A stretch of 64,000 nucleotides of DNA from Rhodanobacter humi (GCF_041107455.1 NZ_JBGBPY010000001.1:3658001-3722000); one strand, 5' to 3'. Shown: positions 27,019 to 37,318, counted from the first letter of the stretch. The notes: generated by a model from the sequence alone, not told the origin. A program made the numbers and translations.

Positions 27019-29316
27019 ATGAATCGTTCGTTGAAACTGCCGTTGCTGGTGGCATTGGCCCTTGGCAGCGGCCATGCCCTGGCGCTGGACCTGGGCCAGA
27101 TCCAGGTCAAGTCGGCGCTGGGCCAGCCACTGCTGGCGGAGATTCCGGTGCAGAAGGCCACGCCGGCCGAGTTGCAGCAGCTCAACGTGCAGCTGGCCTC
27201 GGGCGAGGAATTCGCACGCGCGGGGGTTGCCGGGGGACGGCCCACGATTCCGTTGCATTTTGACGTGGTCGATGGCGGCAACGGCCGCAAGGTGATCCGC
27301 ATCACCAGCGATACGGCGGTCAACGATCCCTTCCTCGACCTGCTGATCGAGATCCACGGTGGCAGCGGCAAGAGCGTACGCGAATACACCATCCTGCTCG
27401 ATCCGCCGGGCAGCAGCTCCGCGCCGACGCAGGTCGCATCGCGTCCGTCCGCACGTGCGGCCCGCCCGGCGGCTGCCGCGCCGGTTGCGCGCGCGGCCAC
27501 GCACGCGGGTTCGGGCGAACAGGTGGCCAACGGCCGCTTCGGGCCGGTCGAGCGTGGCCAGACCCTGTCGGCGGTGGCCCACCAGACGGCGCCGGCCGGC
27601 GTCGACCTCAACCAGATGTTGCTGGCGCTGAAGCAGGCCAATCCCGACGCGTTCTATCGCGACAACATCAATGCGCTGAAGGCCGGCGCGGTGCTGCGCA
27701 TTCCCGACAAGGCCGCCGCCGAAGCGGTGGCGGTGGCCGCCGCCGCCGCGGAAGTGCGTCGCCAGAACGGCGACTGGCGCAGCGGCACGGTGAGCAGCTC
27801 GCCGGTGAGCGTGGCCGACGCCGGTACGCGCGCCACCACGTCCAGCTCGCCCACGGCGGCCGCGGCCAGCGCCGGCGACCACCTGGCCCTGGTGCCGGCG
27901 AAGCAGGGCGGCAAGGCTGCCCCGACGGCGTCCGGATCGGACAAGGGCGATGCCCTGCGCCAGGATCTGCTGCGCAACCAGGAAGCCATGGCCAGCCTGC
28001 AGCAGCAGGGCGAGGATCTGAAGTCGCGACTGAAGGACCTCGGCGACATCAACAGCAAGAACGAACGTCTGCTGGCGCTCAAGGACAACGAGATCGCCGA
28101 GCTGCAGCAGAAGCTGGCCGCGGCACGCAAGGCCGCCGGCCAGCCGACGGAGCCGGCGCATGCGGCCACGGCGGGCGCAGCGACGGCCGCCGCCTCGGCC
28201 GGCGCGAACGCTTCGAAGCCGACGGAACAGCCGGCCAGCGCCGCCTCGGCCCCTGCTGCCGGCAGCGAGGCTGCGACAGCGGCCTCGACCGCCAAGGCGG
28301 AAACTCCGGCGGCCGCGTCGAGCGCTCCTGAGGCGAGCAAGCCGGCCGCCACGCCGGCCAGCACCACGCCGATCAAGCCGACGGCGATCAAGCCGGCGGC
28401 ACCGGTCGCCAGCGAGGAACCCTGGTATACCCAGCTGTGGGCGCAGGCGCTGGGCGCCGCCGTCATCGTGCTGCTGTTGCTGGGCGCGCTGCTGGGTCGC
28501 CGCCGCAAGGCGAAGCCCGGGGCCGCGTCGCCGAAGCTGGCGCCGTCGCTGGCCGATCGCTTCGGCGATGCGTCGCCCGCCGACGGTGGCGACGATGTCG
28601 ACCAGAACATGCTGCTCGATCAGCTGGCCGAGCATCCCGACGACATCGGCCTGCACCTGGAACTGGTGAGCCTGTATTACGGCCGCCGCGACATCGAGCG
28701 CTTCGAGGCGGCCGCCGAGGCCATGCATGCCCACGTCACCGACCCGCAGCAGGAAGAGTGGCAGGACGTGGTGCACATGGGCGAGGACCTGGTGCCCGGC
28801 CATCCGCTGTTCGCTGGCCACGGCGGCATGTCGGCGGACGAGGTCGAGGCGCACCACGGCTTCGACATCGACCGGTACGCCGCCGAGCCCGTCGCCGCAC
28901 CGGTGCCGGCTCCGGCGCCCGCGCCGGCCGGCCCGCCGCCGCTGCCCGCCAATCCGGTGAAGGTGAGCGAGTACAACTTCAACTTCGACCTGACGCCGGC
29001 ACACGAATCGGCGCCGAAGCGGACCGACGGTGCCGAGCCGGCCGTGACGCATCACGCCGCCGACGAGGACGCGACGGTGTTGCGCGAGACGGCGTCGAAC
29101 TGGCACTTCGACGAGCCGGAAGTGCAGGCGGCCGGACATGACATCGAGCCGCGCGAGTTCAGCGACGACCCGGCGGACACCAAGCTCGACCTGGCGCGCG
29201 CCTACCTCGACATGGGCGATCCGGACGGCGCCCGCGCCATGCTCGAAGAGGTGCTGCACGAGGGCAGCCAGACGCAGCGCGACGTGGCCAAGCGCATGCT
29301 CGACGATCTGCACTGA
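27019..29316 (+). CDS. fimV: FimV/HubP family polar protein
   Basis: Large inner-membrane protein that organises the cell pole and type IV pilus assembly. 765 residues. A signal peptide ends near ALA-LD; the FimV N-terminal domain begins LDLGQIQVKSALGQPLLAEIPV. A LysM peptidoglycan-binding domain (about 175-235) precedes a coiled coil and an Ala/Thr/Pro-rich linker. One transmembrane helix near residue 480 (LGAAVIVLLLLGALLG) leads to a cytoplasmic acidic part and the C-terminal FimV motif, KLDLARAYLDMGDPDGARAM. Start ATG 27019 has a GGGGG run 8 bases upstream. Confidence 0.93.
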   Translation: MNRSLKLPLLVALALGSGHALALDLGQIQVKSALGQPLLAEIPVQKATPAELQQLNVQLASGEEFARAGVAGGRPTIPLHFDVVDGGNGRKVIRITSDTAVNDPFLDLLIEIHGGSGKSVREYTILLDPPGSSSAPTQVASRPSARAARPAAAAPVARAATHAGSGEQVANGRFGPVERGQTLSAVAHQTAPAGVDLNQMLLALKQANPDAFYRDNINALKAGAVLRIPDKAAAEAVAVAAAAAEVRRQNGDWRSGTVSSSPVSVADAGTRATTSSSPTAAAASAGDHLALVPAKQGGKAAPTASGSDKGDALRQDLLRNQEAMASLQQQGEDLKSRLKDLGDINSKNERLLALKDNEIAELQQKLAAARKAAGQPTEPAHAATAGAATAAASAGANASKPTEQPASAASAPAAGSEAATAASTAKAETPAAASSAPEASKPAATPASTTPIKPTAIKPAAPVASEEPWYTQLWAQALGAAVIVLLLLGALLGRRRKAKPGAASPKLAPSLADRFGDASPADGGDDVDQNMLLDQLAEHPDDIGLHLELVSLYYGRRDIERFEAAAEAMHAHVTDPQQEEWQDVVHMGEDLVPGHPLFAGHGGMSADEVEAHHGFDIDRYAAEPVAAPVPAPAPAPAGPPPLPANPVKVSEYNFNFDLTPAHESAPKRTDGAEPAVTHHAADEDATVLRETASNWHFDEPEVQAAGHDIEPREFSDDPADTKLDLARAYLDMGDPDGARAMLEEVLHEGSQTQRDVAKRMLDDLH

Positions 29317-29340
29317 GCGACATCGAGTACGCATGAACCC

Positions 29341-29374
29341 CGAACGGGCCGGCCATGCCGGCCCGTTCGATTTT
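29341..29374 (+). terminator. fimV terminator
   Basis: CGAACGGGCCGGC at 29341-29353 pairs perfectly with GCCGGCCCGTTCG at 29357-29369 around CAT, followed by ATTTTG. Thirteen-base-pair stem 25 bases past the fimV stop. Confidence 0.85.
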
Positions 29375-29401
29375 GCGACCACCATCCTTGGCGGTCTCCC
29401 T

Positions 29402-29423
29402 TCGGGCCATCGCTGGCGCGATG
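29402..29423. repeat. CATCGC-TGG-GCGATG hairpin repeat, copy 1
   Basis: TCGGGCCATCGCTGGCGCGATG, given here by its core CATCGCTGGCGCGATG, can form a hairpin. A closely similar copy with one loop change lies at 43197-43219. Both are within gene-free stretches after a terminator. Confidence 0.5.
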
Positions 29424-29450
29424 TCAAAAATCGCTCCGGGCGATTTTTTC

Positions 29451-29665
29451 GCGATCAGTGACGATCGCAAGGTTTGAGGAGTGCGGCCACGGATGGCCGC
29501 CCGTTTGACTTTCGCGATCACGGACGATCGCAAGTGAACTTTGAGAAGTGTGGCCACGGACGGCCGCCCGTCTGACTTTCGCGATCACGGACGATCGCAA
29601 GTGAACTTTGAGGAGTGCGGCCACGGATGGCCGCCCGTTTGACTTTCGCGATCAGGGACGATCGC
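29451..29665. repeat. 63-67-bp tandem palindromic repeat array, copy 2 (inverted)
   Basis: Four GCGATCA-N4/5-GATCGC palindromes start at 29451, 29514, 29581 and 29648, and the three intervals each hold a GGCCACGGA(T/C)GGCC palindrome. Compared with 8621-8788 the unit is the same sequence in reverse complement. The 401-base gap between fimV and truA is fully accounted for by the terminator, the hairpin repeat and this array; no gene is seen there. Confidence 0.85.
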
Positions 29666-29717
29666 ACGAGTAAAGCCCCCCTGCTACGCTGCGCACTTTC
29701 CGCGATTCTTCCGATCC

Positions 29718-30488
29718 ATGCGCATCGCCCTGGGCATCGAATACGATGGCACCGACTTCCTCGGCTGGCAGCGCCTGAGCCATGGGAACACGGTGCAGGG
29801 CGCGCTGGAAGCAGCCCTGTCGAAGGTCGCCGCGCAGCCGGTCGAGGTGACTTGCGCAGGCCGCACCGACGCCGGCGTGCATGGCCGTTGCCAGGTGGTG
29901 CATTTCGATGCGCCGGTGGAACGCGCGATGCGCGGCTGGCTGCTGGGTGCCACCTCCAACCTGCCGACCGGCGTGGCGGTGCTGTGGGCGCAGCCGGTGG
30001 CCGATGAATTCCACGCGCGCTTTTCCGCGCGCAGCCGGTGCTATCGCTACACCATCCTCAACCGGCCGATACGCGCGGCGCTGGATGCACGCTATGTCAC
30101 CTGGGAGCGCCAGCCGCTGGATGCCGCGCGCATGCATGCCGCCGCGCAGGCACTGCTGGGCGAGCATGATTTCTCCGCGTTCCGCGCGGTGTCCTGCCAG
30201 GCCGCGCATCCGCGTCGCTGCGTGCTGGCGGTGAGTGTGCGGCGTGAAGGCGAGCAGGTGATCGTGGAGATCGAGGCGAACGCCTTCCTGCACCACATGG
30301 TGCGCAACATCGTGGGCTCGCTGCTGCCGGTGGGGCGCGGTGAGCGGCCCGTCGCGTGGGTCGGCGAGCTGCTGGCCGGCCGCAATCGCGAAGTGGCCGG
30401 GCCCACCGCACCGTCGTCCGGGCTCACCTTTCTCGGGCCGCGCTACGAGGCGCATTGGGGCCTGCCGGCCGAGGTGAGCCAGCCATGA
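29718..30488 (+). CDS. truA: tRNA pseudouridine(38-40) synthase TruA
   Basis: Isomerises uridines 38-40 in the anticodon arm. 256 residues, family length. The catalytic Asp is in [10 protein letters not shown] (about residue 52). [11 protein letters not shown] near the start and [12 protein letters not shown] near the C-terminus are TruA signatures. ATGA overlap with trpF keeps the truA-trpF pair found in Pseudomonas and related bacteria. Confidence 0.95.
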   Translation: MRIALGIEYDGTDFLGWQRLSHGNTVQGALEAALSKVAAQPVEVTCAGRTDAGVHGRCQVVHFDAPVERAMRGWLLGATSNLPTGVAVLWAQPVADEFHARFSARSRCYRYTILNRPIRAALDARYVTWERQPLDAARMHAAAQALLGEHDFSAFRAVSCQAAHPRRCVLAVSVRREGEQVIVEIEANAFLHHMVRNIVGSLLPVGRGERPVAWVGELLAGRNREVAGPTAPSSGLTFLGPRYEAHWGLPAEVSQP

Positions 30489-31129
30489 CCCGCATCAAAT
30501 GCTGCGGCATGACCCGCGTCGAGGACGCGCTGCTGGCCGCACGGCTCGGTGCCGATGCGATCGGCTTGGTGTTCACCGCGCGCAGCAAGCGGCAGGTGTC
30601 GCTGGAGCAGGCGCAGGCCATACGCCGCGCGCTGCCGCCCTTCGTGGACGCAGTGGCGCTGTTCATGGACGACGACGCGGCCTTCGTCGCGGACGTGATC
30701 GCGGCCGTGCAGCCGGACCTGCTGCAGTTCCATGGCGGCGAAGCCGACGACTGGTGCGCGCAATTCGGCCGGCGCTACCTCAAGGCCATCGCGATGGGTG
30801 AGGGCGCGGCGGCCTTGCCGCGCCTGCAGGACTACCCGCACGCCGTTGCGCTGCTGCTGGATGGCAATACCGCGGGCGAGGCCGGCGGCAGCGGCAAGGC
30901 CTTCGACTGGTCGTTGCTGCCGCGCGATCTCGCGCAGCCGGTGATCCTCGCCGGCGGTCTGCATGCGGGCAACGTGAGCGCGGCGATCCGCGCGGCCCGG
31001 CCGTGGGCGGTGGACGTGGCCAGCGGTGTGGAGTCGGCGCCCGGCATCAAGGATGCGGCGAAGCTCGCCGCCTTCGTGGCCGCGGTGCATGTCACGGATC
31101 GGGAATTCGCGCCGTCGCCGGATCGCTGA
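30485..31129 (+). CDS. trpF: Phosphoribosylanthranilate isomerase
   Basis: Third enzyme after anthranilate in tryptophan synthesis; a TIM barrel of 214 residues. The catalytic Cys is in IKCCGMTR at the first strand and the acidic partner Asp in LLLDGN. LQFHGGE and [11 protein letters not shown] form the phosphate site. ATG overlaps the truA stop. It ends one base before the convergent LysR gene's stop, so trpF and trpBA are separated by this regulator. Confidence 0.94.
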   Translation: MTRIKCCGMTRVEDALLAARLGADAIGLVFTARSKRQVSLEQAQAIRRALPPFVDAVALFMDDDAAFVADVIAAVQPDLLQFHGGEADDWCAQFGRRYLKAIAMGEGAAALPRLQDYPHAVALLLDGNTAGEAGGSGKAFDWSLLPRDLAQPVILAGGLHAGNVSAAIRAARPWAVDVASGVESAPGIKDAAKLAAFVAAVHVTDREFAPSPDR

Positions 31130-31130
31130 G

Positions 31131-32024
31131 TCAAGCTTCGGCCAGTTCCTTGCGCAGCCAATCGGCCAGCGCGGCGAGTCGCAGATCGTCGGCGTGGCGT
31201 GCCGAGACCAATATCCAGCGCGCCGAGGTTTCGCGGAAACCCCAAGGTGCGAGCAGGCGGCCGCTGGCGAGGTCGTCGGCCACCAGCGGTTGCGGCGCGA
31301 TCGCCACGCCCAGCCCGGCTGCGGCGGCTTCGAGCAGGAAGTAGAGGTGGGGCAGGGCCTGGGTCTGCTGCAGCGATTCGGGCGGCAGCTCCATCGCGCG
31401 CGCCCACTCCGGCCAGGCCTGCGGGCGCGAGGCGGTGTGCAGCAGCGGCTCGTCGCACAGCGCGCTGGCGGGCAGTTCGCGCAGGCGCTCGGCGCCGGGA
31501 TAGCGCGGGCTGAGCACCGGGCCGATGCGTTCCGGCGCCAGTTCGTGCACCTGCCGGCCCGCGGGCCAAGGCGGCGCGGCCAGCAGCAGCGCGGCATCGA
31601 CGTCGGCCAGATGCCCGGCGACCGGTTCCTCCTGCACGGCCAGATGCAGGGTCAGCGCGGGCAGCTCGTGGCGCAGGCGTTCCAGCCGCGGGATCATCCA
31701 GCGCGCCAGCACGCTGCCGGAGCAGCCGAGCACGAAGGCCGCCGTGGCGCGTGCATGGCGCAGTTGCAGCCATGCCTCGCGCAGCTGCCCGAACGAAGCG
31801 CTGCACTGCTCACGCAGTTGCTGGCCGATCGCGGTGAGTGCCACGCCACGCCCCTGCCGGACGAACAGCGGCTGGCCCAGCGCCTCTTCCAGCGCACGTA
31901 CCTGGCGGCTCACCGCGCCGTGGGTCACGTGCAGTTCCTGCGCGGCGAGGCTCATGCTGCCCAGCCGTGCGGCGGCCTCGAAGGCGCGCAGGGCATTCAG
32001 CGAGGGCAGGTCGCGATCCGACAT
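31131..32024 (-). CDS. LysR family regulator divergent from trpB (TrpI-like)
   Basis: 297 residues, N-terminal winged helix (LNALRAFEAAARLGSMSLAA) with a GcvA/TrpI-style HTH (HVTHGAVSRQVRALEE), then a periplasmic-binding-like effector domain. Its divergent position from trpBA matches TrpI of Pseudomonas, which activates trpBA in response to indoleglycerol phosphate. The 102-base gap with trpB holds TTTTTCATGGCGCC...GGCGCTAAGG, within which an operator is expected, but I cannot fix its exact sites. Confidence 0.85.
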   Translation of the reverse strand: MSDRDLPSLNALRAFEAAARLGSMSLAAQELHVTHGAVSRQVRALEEALGQPLFVRQGRGVALTAIGQQLREQCSASFGQLREAWLQLRHARATAAFVLGCSGSVLARWMIPRLERLRHELPALTLHLAVQEEPVAGHLADVDAALLLAAPPWPAGRQVHELAPERIGPVLSPRYPGAERLRELPASALCDEPLLHTASRPQAWPEWARAMELPPESLQQTQALPHLYFLLEAAAAGLGVAIAPQPLVADDLASGRLLAPWGFRETSARWILVSARHADDLRLAALADWLRKELAEA

Positions 32025-32126
32025 GCTGTGAGTCTAGCTCAAGTGTCGCGGCGATCTTTTCGCTTTTTCATGGCGCCTGGCGGCGCTAAGGTGTGAGCCT
32101 GTTGCCGATTGCTGGATGAGATCGCC

Positions 32127-33338
<1,212 letters not shown>

Positions 33339-33339
33339 T

Positions 33340-33449
33340 GGAGGAGTGAGTGGAGAGGAGTGAGAAGTGAGAGAAAGCTTCGCACTCTGAACCGCCCGAA
33401 CTCCCCAGGCTCTCTCTCACTTCTCACTACTGATCACTCACTCCTGCCC
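33340..33449. repeat. GAGTGAG-type long inverted repeat between trpB and trpA
   Basis: The left arm (33340-33376) is purine-rich, GAGGAGTGAGTGGAGAGG then AGTGAGAAGTGAGAG; the right arm (33410-33447) is its pyrimidine-rich near-complement, ending CTCACTCCTGCC. About 33 of 38 positions pair, around a 33-base loop. A clearly related element lies between hisF and hisIE at 50226-50338. trpA starts immediately after the right arm, with no Shine-Dalgarno. Confidence 0.85.
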
Positions 33450-33450
33450 T

Positions 33451-34251
33451 ATGAATCGCATCGACGCCCGTTTCGCACAACTCAAGTCCGCCGGCCGCAC
33501 CGGCCTGATTCCCTTCGTCACCGCGGGCGATCCCTCACCCGAGCACGCGGTGGCGCTGATGCACGCGCTGGTCGAGTCCGGTGCCGACCTGATCGAGCTG
33601 GGCGTGCCGTTCTCCGACCCGATGGCCGATGGCCCGGTGATCCAGCACGCCAGCGAGCGTGCGATCGCCAAGGGCGTGGGGCTGGCCGACGTGCTGGGCT
33701 GGGTCGCCGAGTTCCGTCGGCGCGATGCCGACACGCCGGTGGTGCTGATGGGTTACCTCAACCCCATCGAGATCCACGGCTACGCGCGCTTCGCCGAAGA
33801 GGCCGTGCAGGCCGGGGTCGACGGCGTGCTGCTGGTGGATTGTCCGCTGGAGGAATCGGCGGTGCTGGCACCGCTGCGCGAGGCGGGGCTGCGGCAGATC
33901 CTGCTCGCCGCGCCCACCACGGCACCGGATCGCCTGGCGAAACTGTGCAAGGCGGCCCAGGGCTTCCTCTATTACGTGTCCTTCGCCGGCATCACCGGCG
34001 CAGCGCGCCTGAGCACCACGGACATCGCCGCACGCGTGGCCGATATCCGTGGCCATGCGAATGCGCCGGTGGCGGTGGGCTTCGGCGTGCGCGACGCGCA
34101 GAGCGCCAAGGCCATTGCGGGTTTCGCCGATGCGGTGGTGATCGGCAGCGCGCTGGTGGAGCGGCTGGCTGGCGCGGCATCGGCAGCGGAAGTCGCTGAG
34201 CGCGTCCGTGATTTCCTGGCGCCGATTCGCAGCGCGCTGGATGCCGGCTGA
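33451..34251 (+). CDS. trpA: Tryptophan synthase alpha subunit
   Basis: Splits indoleglycerol phosphate into indole and glyceraldehyde 3-phosphate. TIM barrel of 266 residues. The catalytic Glu and Asp are in ELGVPFSDPMADGP; phosphate-binding GFGVRDAQSAK and VVIGSALVE follow. Its start codon directly follows the right arm of the long inverted repeat and has no purine-rich ribosome site, so translation may depend on readthrough from trpB or on RNA folding. Confidence 0.95.
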   Translation: MNRIDARFAQLKSAGRTGLIPFVTAGDPSPEHAVALMHALVESGADLIELGVPFSDPMADGPVIQHASERAIAKGVGLADVLGWVAEFRRRDADTPVVLMGYLNPIEIHGYARFAEEAVQAGVDGVLLVDCPLEESAVLAPLREAGLRQILLAAPTTAPDRLAKLCKAAQGFLYYVSFAGITGAARLSTTDIAARVADIRGHANAPVAVGFGVRDAQSAKAIAGFADAVVIGSALVERLAGAASAAEVAERVRDFLAPIRSALDAG

Positions 34252-34306
34252 TCGAACAGTGCGCAGCACCACACGCCGCCGTCCGGAGCGCCCCGTCGTT
34301 CTCGGC

Positions 34307-34312
34307 TAGAAT
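34307..34312 (+). promoter_or_regulatory. -10-like element before accD
   Basis: TAGAAT at 34307-34312, 25 bases before the accD start, in the 85-base trpA-accD gap. No clear -35. Confidence 0.3.
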
Positions 34313-34336
34313 GCGCGCTTCACCAGAGGCGTCGCT

Positions 34337-35206
34337 ATGAACTGGTTGCAGAAGATCATGTCCCCGCGCGTGCACGCGCAAGGCTCCGCCGCCGGCAAGG
34401 GCAAGGTGCCCGAGGGCGTGTGGGAGAAGTGCGCGGGCTGTGGTTCGGTGCTGTACAAGCCGGAGCTGGAGCGCAACCTGATGGTCTGCCCGAAGTGCGG
34501 CCATCACCACGCGATCCGCGCCCGCACGCGCCTGCTCGCGCTGCTCGACGAGGGTTCGACGCAGGAGCTGTGGCCGAGCATGGAGGCCACCGACCCGCTG
34601 AAATTCCGCGACTCCAAGAAGTACCGCGACCGCATCGTCGCCTCGCAGAAGTCCAGCGGCGAGAGGGACTCGCTGGTCGCGATGAGCGGCAAGCTGAAAG
34701 GCCGTCCGCTGGTCGCCACCGCGTTCGAGTTCGGCTTCGTGGGCGGCTCGATGGGCTCGGTGGGCGGCGAGAAGTTTGCCCGCGCCGGCGAGCGCGCGCT
34801 GGCCGACAAGAGCGCGCTGGTGTGCTTCGCCGCCAGCGGCGGCATGCGCATGCAGGAAGGCCTGTACTCGCTGATGCAGATGGCCAAGACTTCGGCGGTG
34901 CTGGCGAAGCTGCGCGATGCCGGTGTGCCCTACATCAGCGTGCTGACCAACCCGTCCACCGGCGGCGTCTCCGCCAGCATGGGCATGCTGGGCGACATCA
35001 ACATCGGCGAGCCGAAGGCGCTGATCGGTTTCGCCGGCCCGCGCGTGATCGAGCAGACCGTGCGCGAGACCTTGCCGGAAGGCTTCCAGCGCTCCGAGTT
35101 CCTGGTCGAGCACGGCGCGATCGACATGATCGTCGACCGCCGCGAGATGCGCGACAAGCTGGCCGACCTGCTCAACCTGATGCAGAAGGCGCCGCGCGCG
35201 GCGTGA
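34337..35206 (+). CDS. accD: Acetyl-CoA carboxylase carboxyltransferase subunit beta
   Basis: Zinc-ribbon subunit of the carboxyltransferase that makes malonyl-CoA for fatty acids. 289 residues. The zinc ribbon is [12 protein letters not shown]...CPKCGHH (four Cys near residues 32-60); [17 protein letters not shown] and [12 protein letters not shown] belong to the crotonase-fold core. It follows trpA, as in many gammaproteobacteria, but folC, which usually comes next, is not here; a DnaA-box-rich stretch follows instead. Confidence 0.95.
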   Translation: MNWLQKIMSPRVHAQGSAAGKGKVPEGVWEKCAGCGSVLYKPELERNLMVCPKCGHHHAIRARTRLLALLDEGSTQELWPSMEATDPLKFRDSKKYRDRIVASQKSSGERDSLVAMSGKLKGRPLVATAFEFGFVGGSMGSVGGEKFARAGERALADKSALVCFAASGGMRMQEGLYSLMQMAKTSAVLAKLRDAGVPYISVLTNPSTGGVSASMGMLGDINIGEPKALIGFAGPRVIEQTVRETLPEGFQRSEFLVEHGAIDMIVDRREMRDKLADLLNLMQKAPRAA

Positions 35207-35228
35207 CGCATACCTGCTTCACATGCAC

Positions 35229-35250
35229 GATGCCGCCCACGGGCGGCATC
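35229..35250 (+). terminator. accD terminator-like hairpin
   Basis: GATGCCGCCC at 35229-35238 pairs with GGGCGGCATC at 35241-35250 around AC. Downstream GTCGTTTCC is only weakly T-rich. Confidence 0.6.
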
Positions 35251-35268
35251 GTCGTTTCCGTGACCGGG

Positions 35269-35429
35269 TTTTCCACAGCCGATGTGGATGCCTGCCGGAC
35301 AAAGCTGTGGACAAGCCGCGTTCACCGCTTTGGCGACAAGCACTTGGCACGCGTTGATGCATTTCTGCGCAGCGCGCGGCGCGTTTTCCACAGCGATTGT
35401 GGAAGCACATGGGCACAGCCTGTGGATAG
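35269..35429. other. Duplicated three-site DnaA-box cluster
   Basis: Six sequences with the TCCACA core of the DnaA box (TTWTNCACA) lie in this convergent gap. Module 1: TTTTCCACA 35269-35277 (+, perfect), TGTGGATGC 35283-35291 (-), TGTGGACAA 35306-35314 (-, one mismatch). Module 2: TTTTCCACA 35384-35392 (+, perfect), TGTGGAAGC 35398-35406 (-), TGTGGATAG 35421-35429 (-, one mismatch). Both modules keep 5 bases between first and second sites and 37 bases from first to third, and are exactly 115 bases apart, close to eleven helical turns. Flanking genes converge here, so a promoter role is unlikely. Confidence 0.7.
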
Positions 35430-35483
35430 GTGGCGCAAGTGCTTGAGCGCGCGGCACTGCGCGACGCGCTGCGCAGACCTTGC

Positions 35484-36041
35484 TCAGGCGAGCGCGGCCA
35501 CGGCGTGCACCAGCCACAGCGACAGCGTGCCCAGCGCGCCGCCGATGCCGATCGCGGCCAGCACGTCGCTGGGGTAGTGCAGGCCGAGGATCACCCTCGA
35601 CGCGGCGACCAGCGCGGTGAACGTCAGCAGCAGCGGCGCCAGCAGCGGATACCAGGCCAGCGCCACCACGGTGAAGCCCACCGCCTGCAAGGTATGGCCG
35701 GACGGAAAGCTGAACTCGTCCAGCGGCGGCACGTGCGCGATCACGCCGGGGCAGGCGCGGAACGGGCGCGGCCGGCGCGTGTGCCGCTTCAGCAGTCGGT
35801 AGAGCAGCAAGGCGGCCAGCCCGGTGGCGGCCATGTGCGCGGCGGCGAGCAGGCCGCGCCAGCCATCCAGCGCGACCAGCGCCAGCATCAGCGCATACCA
35901 GAACATGCCGTTGCCGAGCCGGCTGATCGCACCGAAGAACACGCCTACCGCGCGCCGCGCGCCCCAGCGGTTCGCCGCCACGCAGACGCGGCGATCGAAG
36001 GCGAGGCTTCTAGGCATGGATGGCAACGGTGTCGTGCCCAT
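35484..36041 (-). CDS. PAP2 family membrane phosphatase
   Basis: 185-residue membrane phosphatase of the PAP2/lipid-phosphate phosphatase type, acting on a lipid phosphate such as undecaprenyl pyrophosphate or phosphatidate. The three phosphatase motifs are KRHTRRPRP, FPSGH and SRVILGLHYPSD. About five transmembrane segments. ATG 36041 has GGAG 7 bases upstream and overlaps the 3' end of the glycosyltransferase gene by 32 bases; ATG 36017 lacks a ribosome site. The coupling suggests one envelope pathway. Confidence 0.87.
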   Translation of the reverse strand: MGTTPLPSMPRSLAFDRRVCVAANRWGARRAVGVFFGAISRLGNGMFWYALMLALVALDGWRGLLAAAHMAATGLAALLLYRLLKRHTRRPRPFRACPGVIAHVPPLDEFSFPSGHTLQAVGFTVVALAWYPLLAPLLLTFTALVAASRVILGLHYPSDVLAAIGIGGALGTLSLWLVHAVAALA

Positions 36042-37170
36042 GGTCGCGCTCCTCGGCCAGTTCGCGCAGCAGGGTTTCGAATTCGCGTATCACCATTTCC
36101 GGCGACAGCCGCGCCATGCTCTCGTGCGCCGCCCGGCCCATGTGGCGGATCAGGCCGGGGTTGCCCGCCAGCCTGGTTGTCGCCTCGACGAACGCGGCCG
36201 CCTCGCCGGTGGCGATGCAGTAGCCGTTGTAGTTGCTGCGCAGGTGTTCGCGCGCCGCGCCTTCGCGATAGGCCACCACCGGCAGGCCGGAGGCCAGCGC
36301 CTCCAGGATCACGTTGCCGAAGGTTTCGCTGAGGCTGGGGAAGGGGAACATGTCTGCACTGGCGATGTGTCGCGCCAGCGCCTCGCCGCGCTGCATGCCG
36401 ACGAAGATGAAGTCCGGATGTGCGGCCTGCAGCGCGGCACGCGCGGGGCCGTCGCCCACCCACACGTAGCGCATGGCCGGCAAATTTTGCTGCGCGGCGC
36501 GGAAGGCCTCGACCGCCAGTTCGAGGTTCTTCTCCGGCGCGATGCGGCCCACGTACAGCATCACCGGCGTGCTGGCGTCGACGCCCCATTGCGCGCGCAG
36601 CGCCGGATCGCGCCGGCCGGGATGGAACAGTCGCGTGTCCACTGCGCGGCGCAGCAAGCGCGCATTGTCCACACCCAGCCCGGCGAGTTCCTGCGCGAGC
36701 GCATCGGTGGGCACGAGGGTGGCGGCGGCGCGGCGATGGAAGCGGCGCAGGTGGCCGCGCACCAGCGGCGTGAGCCAGCGCAGGCCGTAGTGGCCGGCGT
36801 AGCTGTCGAAGCGCGTGTGGAAGCCGGTCGCCGCGGGGATGCGCAAGGCGTTGGCCACGCGCAGCGCCGATCCGCCCAGCGGGCCTTCGGTGGCGACATA
36901 GATCGCGTCCGGGCGCTGCTGCGTCCAGCGTTCGCGCAAGGCCTGCCCGGCCGGCAGCCCGAAGCGCAGGCCGGGGTAGCGCGGCAGCGCCACGCCGCGC
37001 GTGAACAAGGTGTCGAAGCCCGGCTCGGCCACGCCTTGCCGCGCCTGGCGCGGATGCACCACGTCGATGGAATGGCCCCGCGCAGCGAGCCCGGCGGCAA
37101 GCCCGTGCACGGTGAGCGCCACGCCGTTGATCTCCGGCGGCCAGGTTTCGCTGACGATACCGATGCGCAT
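36010..37170 (-). CDS. Glycosyltransferase family 4 (alpha-mannosyltransferase MgtA-like)
   Basis: 386-residue GT-B transferase that builds a glycolipid or polysaccharide at the cytosolic face. The N-domain begins MRIGIVSETWPPEINGVAL; the C-domain has the GT4 nucleotide-sugar site: YVGRIAPEKNLELA and the ExxxxxE in SLSETFGNVILEALASG. It resembles GDP-mannose-dependent mannosyltransferases (MgtA/PimB type). It overlaps the PAP2 gene; together they suggest synthesis of a mannosylated lipid. No -35/-10 pair is evident upstream. Confidence 0.87.
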   Translation of the reverse strand: MRIGIVSETWPPEINGVALTVHGLAAGLAARGHSIDVVHPRQARQGVAEPGFDTLFTRGVALPRYPGLRFGLPAGQALRERWTQQRPDAIYVATEGPLGGSALRVANALRIPAATGFHTRFDSYAGHYGLRWLTPLVRGHLRRFHRRAAATLVPTDALAQELAGLGVDNARLLRRAVDTRLFHPGRRDPALRAQWGVDASTPVMLYVGRIAPEKNLELAVEAFRAAQQNLPAMRYVWVGDGPARAALQAAHPDFIFVGMQRGEALARHIASADMFPFPSLSETFGNVILEALASGLPVVAYREGAAREHLRSNYNGYCIATGEAAAFVEATTRLAGNPGLIRHMGRAAHESMARLSPEMVIREFETLLRELAEERDHGHDTVAIHA

Positions 37171-37318
37171 GACGGCGGCCCTCGCGTGGATTGCATGCAG
37201 TGTCGTGGCAGCGGTTTGCGCAGGCGTGGCGACCGCATGACGCGACGATGACGCGGCCGGGCCTTGGTGCCGCACCGTGCGGCTAGACTGCGGATTCAGC
37301 CAACGAGGAGATGCGACG

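Noticed and set aside
35269-35429. Main replication origin oriC
   Set aside because: No dnaA, dnaN, rpmH or gidA nearby and no AT-rich unwinding region; a secondary DnaA-site cluster fits better.
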